A stretch of DNA of 19,129 bases from Acinetobacter sp. (GCA_030152275.1 JASLHF010000099.1:1-19129); one strand, 5' to 3'. Counted from the stretch's first letter, positions 1 to 8,421 are shown. Notes: generated by a model not told the origin, from the letters alone. A program made the numbers and translations.

Positions 1-182
1 ATCGCATGCGGAAGTAAAACATCACGCCAATTTTTTAGCGTTTCGCTGCTCCAGTCCCCATAGACTCGTTTTACACTGGCAATTCCATATTTTGCAACTT
101 CTTCTAATACGGAAGGAATAGCATTGATCGATGAGTTATCCGCATCAATGAGCACTGCAAATTTTTTAGTTTGAATTTCCAC
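1..182 (-). CDS. NYN domain-containing protein (LabA/DUF88 family), N-terminal part only
   Basis: The 60 codons seen encode the start of a NYN-domain protein, a PIN-like ribonuclease fold. The first strand carries FAVLIDADNSS, whose Asp residues match the metal-binding LIDADN motif of the family. It is followed by VLEEVAKYGIASVKRVYGDW and a LKNWRDVLLPHA segment typical of this group. The rest of the gene lies beyond the left edge, so any C-terminal LOTUS/OST-HTH domain cannot be checked. I chose the GTG at 182 because a GGGGG tract lies about 4 nt upstream. An in-frame ATG at 197 has no ribosome-binding site and is preceded directly by TATAAA, which could be a -10 element. Family members are presumed RNases; a substrate is not predictable here. 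The gene follows topA on the same strand, separated from it by a terminator. Confidence 0.8.
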   Translation of the reverse strand, partial: MEIQTKKFAVLIDADNSSINAIPSVLEEVAKYGIASVKRVYGDWSSETLKNWRDVLLPHA

Positions 183-231
183 AACGCCCCCAATCATTTT
201 ATAACTTAAATTTTTAAATTTATTCTGACAT

Positions 232-261
232 AAAAAATGCTGATCAAAGTCAGCATTTTTT
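232..261 (-). terminator. Rho-independent terminator downstream of topA
   Basis: A 12-bp A/T-extended stem centred on TGCTGA (238-243) and TCAGCA (250-255) with a 6-nt loop. The minus-strand 3' side runs into a T tract (A run 232-237). The plus side also ends in TTTTTT, so it could work in both directions. It lies between the topA stop (284) and the NYN gene start (182). Confidence 0.8.
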
Positions 262-283
262 AATTTTAGATAAAAATCAAAGC

Positions 284-2926
284 TTAAGCTTCAATCCATT
301 TGCCGTCTTGATAAACCAGCGACCATTTAGTCTGTTTGCCTTCAGGCGTTTCAGAGCCAATATATTGCGCCTGATTTTTACGGCTGAATTTAACCAAAGT
401 TGGATTCCCTTCAGGGTCAGCATCTGGCGCTTGCAAAATAAACTGATATTTTGGATCCAGCTGTTCTGCCACAGTACGCAGTTCAGCGACTTTTGGCGCA
501 CGCGTTTCACGGATTTTCGGGAACTTGCTGGCAGCAAGGAATAGACCTGCAGCACCGTCACGCAGCACGAAGAAATCATCATGCTTCACAGAACGCAAAT
601 GTTCCATTTTAATCGGGTCGACACGCGGCGGCGCAGGCTGGCCATTTTTCAAGACTTTGCGGGTATTGTCGCAGCTGGTGCAGGCAAAATATGGACCAAA
701 ACGGCCATTTTTCAGCTGCATTTCGCCATCACATTTATCGCATGGAATGGTCGGGCCATCATAGCCTTTAATTTTGAACTCGCCTTCTTCAACTTCAAAG
801 CCGCTGCAGTCTGGGTTGTTGCCACAGATATGCAATTTACGGCCGCCGTCAATCACGTAGCTGTCCATCGCGGTGCCGCAAATTGGGCAGCGCTTTTTCG
901 ACATTAAGTCTGCGGTTTCAGCAGCATCATCATCTGACAGCGCAGCCAATGACTCCACCGGAGTCAAGTTCAGCGTACCTTTGCAGCGTTCTTTCGGCGG
1001 CAAGTTATAGCCTGAACAGCCCAAGAATACGCCCGTTGTACCAGTACGAATCTGCATTGGGCGGTCGCATTCTTTACAGTGAACCGCTGCCACCTCTACT
1101 GGCAAGTTACGGCGCATGCCGTTCTCACCTTGCGCATTGGTCAGGCGCTTTTTAAAATCGCCATAGAAACTGTCCAGCAAATCTTTCCAGTTGCGGTCAC
1201 CTTCCGCCACTTTATCCAGCTGACCCTCAAGATCTGCGGTAAAGTCATAGTTCATCAGATTATTAAAGCTTTCATCGAGACGGTCGGTCACGATTTCGCC
1301 CATTTTTTCTGCAAACAAGCGGCGGTTTTCAAGCTTCACATAACCGCGGTCTTGAATGGTTGAGATGATGGCAGCATAGGTCGACGGACGGCCAATGCCT
1401 TTTTTTTCCAGCTCTTTTACCAAAGATGCTTCGGTAAAACGTGCAGGCGGTTTAGTAAAATGCTGCGATGGATCGAGTTTTTCCAGTTTCAGCACTTCGC
1501 CAACTTTAACAGCAGGCAACAGCACATCATCATCTGATTTGTTTTGACCGCGCACTTTGGTAAAGCCGTCAAAGACCAATGTACGGCCTTTGGCTTTCAG
1601 CTCGACGCCATTGGCATCCACTAAAATGGTCGATGACAGATATTCTGCCGGTGTCATTTGACAAGCCACAAACTGACGCCAAATCAGGTCATACAAACGC
1701 TGCGCATCACGCTCAACGCCGACTAAGCTGTCACCTTTTAAACCAACTGTTGAAGGCCGGATCGCTTCATGGGCTTCTTGCGCATTGGCTTTGTTGCCAT
1801 AACGGTTGGGTTTCGCCGGCAGGTATTTGGCGCCAAATTCTGATTCGATATGGCCGCGAACCATATTGACCGCATCATCACTTAGGAATGTGGAGTCGGT
1901 ACGCATATAAGTAATAAAACCGGCTTCGTACAAACGCTGCGCCAGCATCATGGTTTTCTTCACAGAAAAACCTAAACGCGTGCTGGCCGCCTGCTGCAGT
2001 GTCGACGTGATATACGGCGCGCTTGGATTGACCTTGGTCGGCTTATCCTCACGGGCAGACACGGTATAAGCTGCGTCTTTAATCAGGTTCAGCAGCGCAT
2101 CTGTTTCCGCTTTATTGCGCAGTTTCAGGGTTTTACCGCCTTGTTTTACTGCTTCTAAACGGATATCGTCTTTTTTCGACTTGGTGTCTGCAAAAACTTG
2201 CCAGTATTCTTCTGGAATAAACGCGCGGATTTCACGCTCACGCTCGACCACCAGCTTTACCGCAACCGACTGCACACGGCCAGCCGATAAGCCGCGGGCA
2301 ATTTTTTCCCACAGCAGCGGCGAAATCATAAAGCCGACCACACGGTCTAAGAAACGGCGCGCCTGCTGAGCATTGACCTTATTGGTATCTAAGCGTGATG
2401 GATGCTTAAAGGCTTCCTGAATCGCATTTTTGGTAATTTCGTTGAACACCACACGCTGATAGCGTGAGTCATCACCGCCAATCACTTCTTTTAAATGCCA
2501 AGCAATCGCTTCCCCTTCGCGGTCCAAATCCGTTGCGAGATAGACCTCGTCAACCTGCGAAGCAAGCTTTTTCAGTTCCGATACGACATTTTCTTTGCCG
2601 GGAAGCACTTCATACTGCGCTTTCCAGTCATGTTCAGGATCAACGCCCATGCGGTTGACCAGCGCCAGCTGCGCTTTTTCAGCTTTTTGGGCTTCAGTCA
2701 GCTTGGCGCGGGTTGCAGGTTTTTTTTCAGCAGTTTTTGACGATCCGCCTGTTGGCAAGTCACGCACGTGACCAACCGACGATTTTACAATGTAGTCGGA
2801 GCCAAGATATTTATTGATTGTTTTCGCTTTTGCAGGCGACTCCACAATCACTAAAGCGCGTTTTTTTCCAGCATCAGATGATTTTGCTGCTGCGCTTTTG
2901 GATGTGGACCGAGGAGCGTTCGCCAT
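284..2926 (-). CDS. topA: DNA topoisomerase I (type IA)
   Basis: Relaxes negatively supercoiled DNA through a transient 5'-phosphotyrosine link. The 880-aa protein is complete. The TOPRIM domain holds LVIVESPAK (Glu29) and ATDLDREGE (Asp133, Asp135, Glu137, the Mg-binding acidic triad). The catalytic tyrosine is Tyr340 in FITYMRTDS. Residues 500-530 (ASLVKELEKKGIGRPSTYA) form another conserved core motif. Three C4 zinc ribbons follow: Cys617/620/637/648, Cys680/683/701/707 and Cys729/732/749/752. They are followed by a cysteine-free C-terminal region (753-880). Residues 58-100 are a Lys/Ala-rich insertion of the gammaproteobacterial type, and the N-terminus has a 20-residue basic Ser/Ala extension. 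The start ATG at 2926 has no close Shine-Dalgarno; AGGA lies about 14 nt upstream. The upstream gene on the same strand ends 36 bp away, so co-transcription is likely. Confidence 0.97.
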   Translation of the reverse strand: MANAPRSTSKSAAAKSSDAGKKRALVIVESPAKAKTINKYLGSDYIVKSSVGHVRDLPTGGSSKTAEKKPATRAKLTEAQKAEKAQLALVNRMGVDPEHDWKAQYEVLPGKENVVSELKKLASQVDEVYLATDLDREGEAIAWHLKEVIGGDDSRYQRVVFNEITKNAIQEAFKHPSRLDTNKVNAQQARRFLDRVVGFMISPLLWEKIARGLSAGRVQSVAVKLVVEREREIRAFIPEEYWQVFADTKSKKDDIRLEAVKQGGKTLKLRNKAETDALLNLIKDAAYTVSAREDKPTKVNPSAPYITSTLQQAASTRLGFSVKKTMMLAQRLYEAGFITYMRTDSTFLSDDAVNMVRGHIESEFGAKYLPAKPNRYGNKANAQEAHEAIRPSTVGLKGDSLVGVERDAQRLYDLIWRQFVACQMTPAEYLSSTILVDANGVELKAKGRTLVFDGFTKVRGQNKSDDDVLLPAVKVGEVLKLEKLDPSQHFTKPPARFTEASLVKELEKKGIGRPSTYAAIISTIQDRGYVKLENRRLFAEKMGEIVTDRLDESFNNLMNYDFTADLEGQLDKVAEGDRNWKDLLDSFYGDFKKRLTNAQGENGMRRNLPVEVAAVHCKECDRPMQIRTGTTGVFLGCSGYNLPPKERCKGTLNLTPVESLAALSDDDAAETADLMSKKRCPICGTAMDSYVIDGGRKLHICGNNPDCSGFEVEEGEFKIKGYDGPTIPCDKCDGEMQLKNGRFGPYFACTSCDNTRKVLKNGQPAPPRVDPIKMEHLRSVKHDDFFVLRDGAAGLFLAASKFPKIRETRAPKVAELRTVAEQLDPKYQFILQAPDADPEGNPTLVKFSRKNQAQYIGSETPEGKQTKWSLVYQDGKWIEA

Positions 2927-2962
2927 AATTAACCGTTAATCCTGTTTTTAATGGGTATAAAA

Positions 2963-3412
2963 TTAAAGTTCAGCCAAAGAATATAAATATGCTTTGATAT
3001 CATCTAGCTGTTCTGCTCTAAGGTCAGATTCTTCGTCCCAATAGAGTCCTACACAGTTGGCCTGCATATCAATAGCATAAATGCCCTTTAATGCAATGGG
3101 CAAATCTTTAAACTTGTCATCGCCATAGACAAGCTCTAGTTTCTGATCTGCAACACGGGCGCGCATCAATGGCAAGCGGGCGTCTGGAAGTAAAACACTG
3201 TAATAGGCCACCATGCTAGCGCGTTTTTCAGTCGCCATCGGAATTTTTGTCCATTCTGGCGCAGCGACTAACCGCGGATGCAGCGACATTTTACGCGCTT
3301 TTTCGCGCATGATGCCCAATGCTTTTTCGCGCGGATTCACACGCAGGCCTAAAATTGACCCGAGCACAAACACAACGATGATAACAGCAACCCAAATTCC
3401 AGTATGTTCCAT
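2963..3412 (-). CDS. Small membrane-anchored protein of unknown function
   Basis: A 149-aa protein with one N-terminal membrane segment (about residues 6-23, IWVAVIIVVFVLGSILGL), followed by a basic stretch (NPREKALGIMREKARKMSLH) and a soluble domain. The positive charge after the helix suggests the soluble part faces the cytoplasm. The region has the look of the conserved hypothetical proteins encoded just upstream of topA in related gammaproteobacteria, but I cannot name a domain. Start ATG at 3412 is preceded by AAAGG with 9-nt spacing. The gene sits 36 bp upstream of topA and 71 bp downstream of the PIN-like gene, all on the minus strand. A possible -10 TATATT lies in the 71-bp gap with a poor -35. 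Confidence 0.75.
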   Translation of the reverse strand: MEHTGIWVAVIIVVFVLGSILGLRVNPREKALGIMREKARKMSLHPRLVAAPEWTKIPMATEKRASMVAYYSVLLPDARLPLMRARVADQKLELVYGDDKFKDLPIALKGIYAIDMQANCVGLYWDEESDLRAEQLDDIKAYLYSLAEL

Positions 3413-3483
3413 AGTCCAACCTTTATCTTCCTTTATTAGATTTGCATAAGCGCAATATAAAAGGCAAGTTGTGGCGATAAAAA

Positions 3484-4485
3484 TTAATTCAAGAACATTT
3501 CATGGCTGTACAGCACTTCGTGACCATTCCAGTAAATATAGCCTTTGTCCAGCAGCTCTTTGAGCAGCATCCGGATGTCCGATTGCGGGAACAGCTGCTC
3601 CAGCACGTCACGCAGCGCATATATATCTTTAGGCTTGTTTTTTAGCGCATGAAGCTTCTTCACCACTTCCAGCTGTACGGGATCAATTGTCTGAAAGTTG
3701 GCAAACAATTCCTGCTGCGGATTCGTCACAGCAGCAGGCGCATCGGCCTTTTGCTGCGGCAGGTTCAGCTGATCAAAAGCGTCCTGCATATTTTCTGCCA
3801 GCGGTGCAGCATCTTCATCTAAATTCAGCTGCACCCATTGCTTCAGTACTTTTTTACGGAAACTCACCTGCTGTTCTTCACGCTTGACAATTTTCAGGCT
3901 AATCAGCATGCCCACCACATGCTGGGCATGTTCCGGCAGCAGCTGCAAAATGTTCGCCACAGAATTTTTCAAGGAATCCAAAGAGCTAGGCTTGCCGGAA
4001 GATTTTACTATGGCGTCACAGTATTTTTTCACCATCTGCAAGTACGGCGCCGCTTTGATTTTTGCCACACTCGGCAGCTGATATTTTGGCCGTTCGTTTT
4101 TCGGCTGAGCAGACTTTGACTGTTCAGGCTGAACCTGAATCAGACTGCTGCTAATATCTGAAGCCTGCATCATCTCCAGCAGCATGGTGCATTCCGGCAT
4201 AGCTGAAATGATTTCCACATGCGTGCCGGGTTCCAGCAACGCCAGCAGCTGGCCGACCACGACCGCATATTCAAATTCTTTTTGCGAAGCCTCTGGCGTA
4301 TCCAATACCACGACTTGCCCGCTGCTGATCCAGCCAGACAATTCTGTCAGCTCTTCGAGAGGATAGGAAAATTTCCCTTGGCAATTAAAAAGATAAAGAA
4401 CAGGATAATGCTCGACAATTTCACGCAGCAATTTGCCCTCAAGCAGATTATTTTCAAGGTCGAGCAGAACGGCTTTGGAACTCAT
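3484..4485 (-). CDS. PIN/NYN-like fold protein with degenerate active site and two winged-helix-like modules
   Basis: A 333-aa protein. Residues 4-115 follow the layout of PIN-like (NYN-superfamily) proteins: VLLDLENN (Asp9, Glu11, Asn12) at the first strand, YLFNCQGKFSYPL at the second, an EFEYAVVVGQ helix, then THVEIISAMPECTMLLEMM where relatives carry an SND-type acidic loop. The last acidic site reads Ser-Ala-Met, so the catalytic set looks incomplete. Residues 113-145 are a polar linker. Residues 148-209 and 270-331 are two helical segments that each end in a hairpin-like stretch (KIVKREEQQVSF and GYIYWNGHEVLY), resembling winged-helix domains. The ATG at 4485 was preferred over a TTG six bases upstream; neither has a clear ribosome-binding site. 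The family assignment is from pattern recognition and not from a search. It may bind RNA or DNA without cutting. Confidence 0.7.
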   Translation of the reverse strand: MSSKAVLLDLENNLLEGKLLREIVEHYPVLYLFNCQGKFSYPLEELTELSGWISSGQVVVLDTPEASQKEFEYAVVVGQLLALLEPGTHVEIISAMPECTMLLEMMQASDISSSLIQVQPEQSKSAQPKNERPKYQLPSVAKIKAAPYLQMVKKYCDAIVKSSGKPSSLDSLKNSVANILQLLPEHAQHVVGMLISLKIVKREEQQVSFRKKVLKQWVQLNLDEDAAPLAENMQDAFDQLNLPQQKADAPAAVTNPQQELFANFQTIDPVQLEVVKKLHALKNKPKDIYALRDVLEQLFPQSDIRMLLKELLDKGYIYWNGHEVLYSHEMFLN

Positions 4486-4591
4486 AGTCAAAAAATGCGC
4501 AGGAATGGTATTCAGATGCGCATTACAGCCTGATCCCGCAAAAAGGTCAATTATTTTGGCTGAATTTTGACAAGCGCGCTGCTGCTGTAAA

Positions 4592-5347
4592 TCACCGGAA
4601 GATTAAAGGCGCCCAACTCTTTAGATAAAAGCAGATAGCCTTCTTTCGTCTTGAATAAAAAATACACGATACGGCTTTTAACGGCTGCTCGCCTAATTTC
4701 ACATAGGCTGTATGTGAAGCTTGCGCCTTTTTGAGTTGATGAACATAACGGTCAGCCGAATCGCCAAACAAGGTGAGCCACTTCAGCCAAAGACACAGTA
4801 AGACCAGACATCCCATGCTCCAAAGACTGCTTTTTTCGTAATGCTGATAAGCCTCTTCCATCTGATACTGTTGTTTAATTTGATGCTGCTCAGCCATCGA
4901 AAAACGTTCGAAAGCGCGGATACCGCTGCGTATTGCATCACAACTGAACACCATCCATTGTCTAGGACAGTCAAAGGCCAGCCAGTTCAACAGAACACAG
5001 CACGCCAGCAACAGCATGCAAAAACACAGCAGCAGTAAAATTAGGCCATGTTTCAGCCATTTCCACAGCACTAAAAATAAAAAATGCACAATGCCAAAAA
5101 TAAACTGCACTGCCTTAGGGAAAAACTCAAATATCACAAAAGCAAAAATAAACAGGCTCAGGCCATAACCTAAAACACCGCTGCGGTCAGAAATTAAAAA
5201 CTGAATAAATAAATTATAAAAATCAATATCTAAAATCGAAATATTATATTTAAAGCCCTTGCTGAAAGAGTCGAAAAAAATGAGCCCGCTCAGGCTGATA
5301 GACACCACCAAAAAAAGTTGCAAAATAAGCAATATGCCCAATGGCAT
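4592..5347 (-). CDS. Multi-pass membrane protein of unknown function, probably frameshifted at both ends
   Basis: As it stands the frame encodes about 251 aa: hydrophobic segments near residues 4-24, 60-78, 80-100 and 100-124, a charged stretch with FERFSMAEQHQIKQQYQMEEAYQHYEKSS, then a further hydrophobic helix (GCLVLLCLWLKWLTLF) and a basic tail. Both ends look damaged. An ATG at 5366 with an AAAGG ribosome-binding site (5375-5379, 8-nt gap) begins MFKRLSDAIG and would join the main frame if the GGG at 5337-5339 had one G fewer. Near the end, restoring one A in the A4 tract (T4 at 4676-4679) would give a natural-looking tail (LGAFNLPVIYSSSALVKIQP) and a stop at 4551. The intact gene would then be 4551-5366. 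No domain was recognised. Nothing similar is encoded next to it. Confidence 0.55.
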   Translation of the reverse strand: MPLGILLILQLFLVVSISLSGLIFFDSFSKGFKYNISILDIDFYNLFIQFLISDRSGVLGYGLSLFIFAFVIFEFFPKAVQFIFGIVHFLFLVLWKWLKHGLILLLLCFCMLLLACCVLLNWLAFDCPRQWMVFSCDAIRSGIRAFERFSMAEQHQIKQQYQMEEAYQHYEKSSLWSMGCLVLLCLWLKWLTLFGDSADRYVHQLKKAQASHTAYVKLGEQPLKAVSCIFYSRRKKAICFYLKSWAPLIFR

Positions 5348-5549
5348 CACTCAAACGTTTAAACATTCGCTGTACCTTTATTCTGTATTTTAGTTTTTAT
5401 TTTTGCTGTTAGTTTAATTGAAATGTTTCGCGCGCAGGCTGTGCGCAAAACATGGATGGATATTTCTGCCGCGGTTCCGAATGCTCAAATGGCATCCAGG
5501 CCAGCGCGCTAAGTTAATAAACTGATGCGCCGGCTGAACTGCCCGCGAA

Positions 5550-5795
5550 TTAATAATGCGGCGGACGGTTGGTCATTGGGTCAAAGGCCGCAATACCCTC
5601 AGATAAATCTGCAGATTCAATACGTTGGTAAATCAGCTGCATTTGCTTCTTTAAATCAGCAATTTCAGCATTTTGCCGCGCCACCTGATCATTCAGCTGT
5701 TCAACTAAATCATCTAAAAATGCAATTCGGACTTGCAAATCTTCAATGGGTGCGGAAAATGACGCCTGTTCATCAAAATTTTGTTGTTTAGTCAC
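5550..5795 (-). CDS. slyX: SlyX family protein
   Basis: An 81-aa small coiled-coil protein. Residues 17-62 form one long heptad helix (IEDLQVRIAFLDDLVEQLND and on through QVARQNAEIADLKKQMQLIY), and the C-terminus ends in RPPHY, the usual PPPHY-like signature of SlyX. The family's molecular role is unknown. Start is a GTG at 5795 supported by a strong GAGGAGT ribosome-binding site (5801-5807, about 5-6 nt away); no ATG is available. The gene is divergent from uup, with 36 bp between starts, too short for two separate promoters. At least one promoter must therefore lie inside the opposing gene. Confidence 0.9.
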   Translation of the reverse strand: MTKQQNFDEQASFSAPIEDLQVRIAFLDDLVEQLNDQVARQNAEIADLKKQMQLIYQRIESADLSEGIAAFDPMTNRPPHY

Positions 5796-5831
5796 TTTAC
5801 ACTCCTCATGTAGGATTTTTCAGGAAACAGT

Positions 5832-7733
5832 ATGGCCTATATTACTTTAAGGGATGTCCAGCTTGCGTTTGGCGGACCTGCCTTGCTCGACGGCGCGAAC
5901 TTCAGTTTAGAGCGCGGCGAACGGGTGTGTTTGATTGGCCGTAATGGTGAAGGCAAGTCTACTTTACTTAAACTGATTGAGGGAAGCTTATTACCGGATG
6001 CTGGCGAAGTTTCTTTGCAAAACGGCATCACCATTTCCATGCTGGCGCAAGATGTGCCTATGGACTCTGGCAAAGTAGCAGATATTGTTGCTGATGGCGC
6101 TGGCGAGGCTTCCGAAGTACTGCGCGCTTACCACGAAGCCAGTGAAGCATGCGTACTGGGTGATATGGAAGCTTGTGATCGCATGGGCAACCTGCAGCAT
6201 AAAATGGATCAGCTGGATGGCTGGGCTTTAGAAACCAAAGTGAACTCGATCTTAAGCAAAATGGGCCTCGACCCAGAAGCGGATTTGGCAGATTTATCGG
6301 GCGGACGTAAACGCCGCGTACTGCTGGCGCGCGCTTTGCTGACACAGCCTGACGTGCTGCTGCTGGACGAGCCGACTAACCATTTGGACGTGGAAAGCAT
6401 TGAATGGCTGGAAAAATTCCTGCTGGATCAAAACAATTTAACCCTGCTGTTCATTTCGCATGACCGTTCATTTGTAGACAGCATTGCAACACGTATTGTT
6501 GAACTTGACCGCGGTATTCTGCGCAGCTACGAAGGAAACTATTCACGCTATCTTGAGCTCAAAGCAATGCAAATGGAGGCGGAAGAAAAGCAAAACGCCT
6601 TATTTGATAAAAAGCTTGCTGAAGAGGAAGTTTGGATTCGCCAAGGCATTAAAGCCCGCCGTACCCGTAACGAAGGGCGTGTCCGCGCACTGAAAGCGCT
6701 GCGCGAAGAATCGCGTGCGCGCCGTTCGCAGCAAGGCAAAGTGAGCATGGCAACGCAAGATGCCAACCGCTCCGGTAAAGTCGTGTTTGAAATTGACAAT
6801 CTGAGCGTTACTTTTGGCAATAATGCGCCAATTATTAAAGATTTCTCTGCATTGGTGCTGCGCGGTGACCGTATTGGTTTAGTCGGCGACAACGGTGTGG
6901 GTAAAACTACGCTGATTAAAGCGATTTTAGGTGAACAAGAACATACGGGCACTGTAAAAACAGGCACGCAGCTGGAAGTGGCTTATTTTGACCAATTGCG
7001 CAATGCATTAGATTTAGAAAAATCGGTCAAAGACAACGTGTCAGAAGGGTCTGACCATGTGGATGTTAACGGCAGCCGCCGCCACATCTACAGCTACCTG
7101 CAAGATTTCCTGTTCTCGCCAGAACGTGCGCGCACACCCGTAAAAGCCTTATCCGGCGGTGAACGCAACCGTATTCTTTTAGCGAAGCTTCTGCTAAAAC
7201 CATCGAACCTGATTGTGATGGACGAACCGACCAACGACTTGGATATGGTGACTCTGGAACTCTTGGAAGAGATGCTGGGCGGCTACAAAGGCACCCTGCT
7301 GCTGATCTCGCATGACCGTGCATTTATGGACAACGTGGTGACATCAACTTGGGTCTTTGACGGCAAAGGCAACATTGATGAATATATTGGCGGCTATCAG
7401 GATTATCTGGAGCAGCGTCCAGACCAAACTGCGGTTGATCAAAAAAGCGCGGTCAAAAAAGCCATTGCCAAAGCTGAAGCCGCTCAGGCGCCGCAGCCAA
7501 AAAAAGCCAAACTCAGCTATAAAGATCAGCGCGCTTTAGATCAGCTGCCGCTGGAAATTGAAGCTTTAGAACAAGAGCAGGCGCAGCTTTCAGAGAAATT
7601 GGCTGACGGTTCTTGGTTTGTGACTGATGCCGAGGCTGCCACCAAAGCGTCACAGCGCTTGGCAGAAATTGACGACCAGATGCTAGAAAAAATGGAGCGT
7701 TTGGAAGAGCTGGAAAATTTAAGCCAAGGCTAA
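5832..7733 (+). CDS. uup: ABC-F family ATPase Uup
   Basis: A 633-aa soluble protein with two ABC ATPase domains and no membrane segments. Domain 1: Walker A GRNGEGKS (36-43), signature LSGGRKRR (155-162), Walker B VLLLDEPTNHLD with Glu180, H-loop SHD (His210). The linker at about 230-310 is long, helical and basic, as in ABC-F proteins that contact the ribosomal tRNA exit or P site. Domain 2: Walker A GDNGVGKT (352-359), signature LSGGERNR (440-447), Walker B IVMDEPTNDLD (Glu465), SHD (His494). Residues about 535-633 form the C-terminal Lys-rich linker and coiled coil (KLSYKDQRALDQLP) typical of Uup, which binds DNA in E. coli. Start ATG has AGGA 6 nt upstream. Followed by a terminator at 7753-7783. 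Intact, with length as in E. coli Uup. Confidence 0.95.
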   Translation: MAYITLRDVQLAFGGPALLDGANFSLERGERVCLIGRNGEGKSTLLKLIEGSLLPDAGEVSLQNGITISMLAQDVPMDSGKVADIVADGAGEASEVLRAYHEASEACVLGDMEACDRMGNLQHKMDQLDGWALETKVNSILSKMGLDPEADLADLSGGRKRRVLLARALLTQPDVLLLDEPTNHLDVESIEWLEKFLLDQNNLTLLFISHDRSFVDSIATRIVELDRGILRSYEGNYSRYLELKAMQMEAEEKQNALFDKKLAEEEVWIRQGIKARRTRNEGRVRALKALREESRARRSQQGKVSMATQDANRSGKVVFEIDNLSVTFGNNAPIIKDFSALVLRGDRIGLVGDNGVGKTTLIKAILGEQEHTGTVKTGTQLEVAYFDQLRNALDLEKSVKDNVSEGSDHVDVNGSRRHIYSYLQDFLFSPERARTPVKALSGGERNRILLAKLLLKPSNLIVMDEPTNDLDMVTLELLEEMLGGYKGTLLLISHDRAFMDNVVTSTWVFDGKGNIDEYIGGYQDYLEQRPDQTAVDQKSAVKKAIAKAEAAQAPQPKKAKLSYKDQRALDQLPLEIEALEQEQAQLSEKLADGSWFVTDAEAATKASQRLAEIDDQMLEKMERLEELENLSQG

Positions 7734-7752
7734 GCCCAGCTTAACTTTAGTC

Positions 7753-7783
7753 AAAAATGCCGCCATTCCGTGCGGCATTTTTT
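7753..7783 (+). terminator. Rho-independent terminator of uup
   Basis: Perfect 11-bp stem AAAAATGCCGC / GCGGCATTTTT with an 8-nt loop (7764-7771) and a T6 tract, starting 20 nt after the uup stop codon. Confidence 0.9.
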
Positions 7784-7865
7784 ATACGCTTTGCGCGCTT
7801 TTTATGAAATAATTTCCTGCAACAGACCGCCCTAGCAATTCATCTTTGCGACTCAGAATACCACC

Positions 7866-8381
7866 ATGCATAAAAAAGACTTTGCCAATAGCGTGTATGT
7901 CATCAAAATCCTTGCCTGCGCGCTCATTATGGTGACGCTGGCGCTGATTTTTGATAAAGACAAAGATACCAACTTTTTTCTTTGGGGCGCATTGACGGCC
8001 TTTTTTACCCTGCAGTATGACCTAAATCAAAAAATCAATTTTAATCAGGTCACTGGCAACTTTATCGGCTCAGCTGTCGGGATTTTAATTTGGATTGCGA
8101 TGCATCACGCTTCCTTTTTGCACCTGTATTATGTGAATTTAGAGTATCTGTTTTTGGTGCTGGGCATTGTACTGACCACCGTCATCTGCGTCAGTTTTAA
8201 AGCTGCGCCGTTTACCGGCATTGCACTGTCGAGCTTTTTAATCGTGACGGTTTATGATGTCGGCCATCACACCATTGACGGCGCACTGCTGCGCATTGTG
8301 TACTGCCTGATCGGCTGCCTCACCGCCTATGCCGTCGAATCCAGCGCAGCCCGCTTAATCAAAAAAGCTTCACTTCAATAG
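7866..8381 (+). CDS. FUSC-like inner-membrane protein (half-size, six helices)
   Basis: A 171-aa hydrophobic protein with six predicted membrane segments at about residues 10-29, 36-50, 60-84, 90-110, 115-132 and 140-158. The arrangement and the closing segment ALLRIVYCLIGCLTAYAVES resemble the FUSC module (fusaric acid/aromatic acid exporter type), which normally has about six helices followed by a large cytoplasmic domain. Here the cytoplasmic part is missing and only the membrane module is present; short single-module proteins of this kind are common. Transport activity is inferred from the family only. The ATG at 7866 lacks a clear Shine-Dalgarno. The gene stands alone between the uup terminator and the SDR gene, and I found no terminator after it. 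Confidence 0.65.
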   Translation: MHKKDFANSVYVIKILACALIMVTLALIFDKDKDTNFFLWGALTAFFTLQYDLNQKINFNQVTGNFIGSAVGILIWIAMHHASFLHLYYVNLEYLFLVLGIVLTTVICVSFKAAPFTGIALSSFLIVTVYDVGHHTIDGALLRIVYCLIGCLTAYAVESSAARLIKKASLQ

Positions 8382-8421
8382 CTCCCTTACAGACTGCAAG
8401 CACAGCGCAGCGAGATTGCTT

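Noticed and set aside
277..2740. Many open frames of 60-108 codons on the plus strand opposite topA
   Set aside because: They lie wholly inside the well-supported topA gene, lack ribosome-binding sites and contain no recognisable domains.
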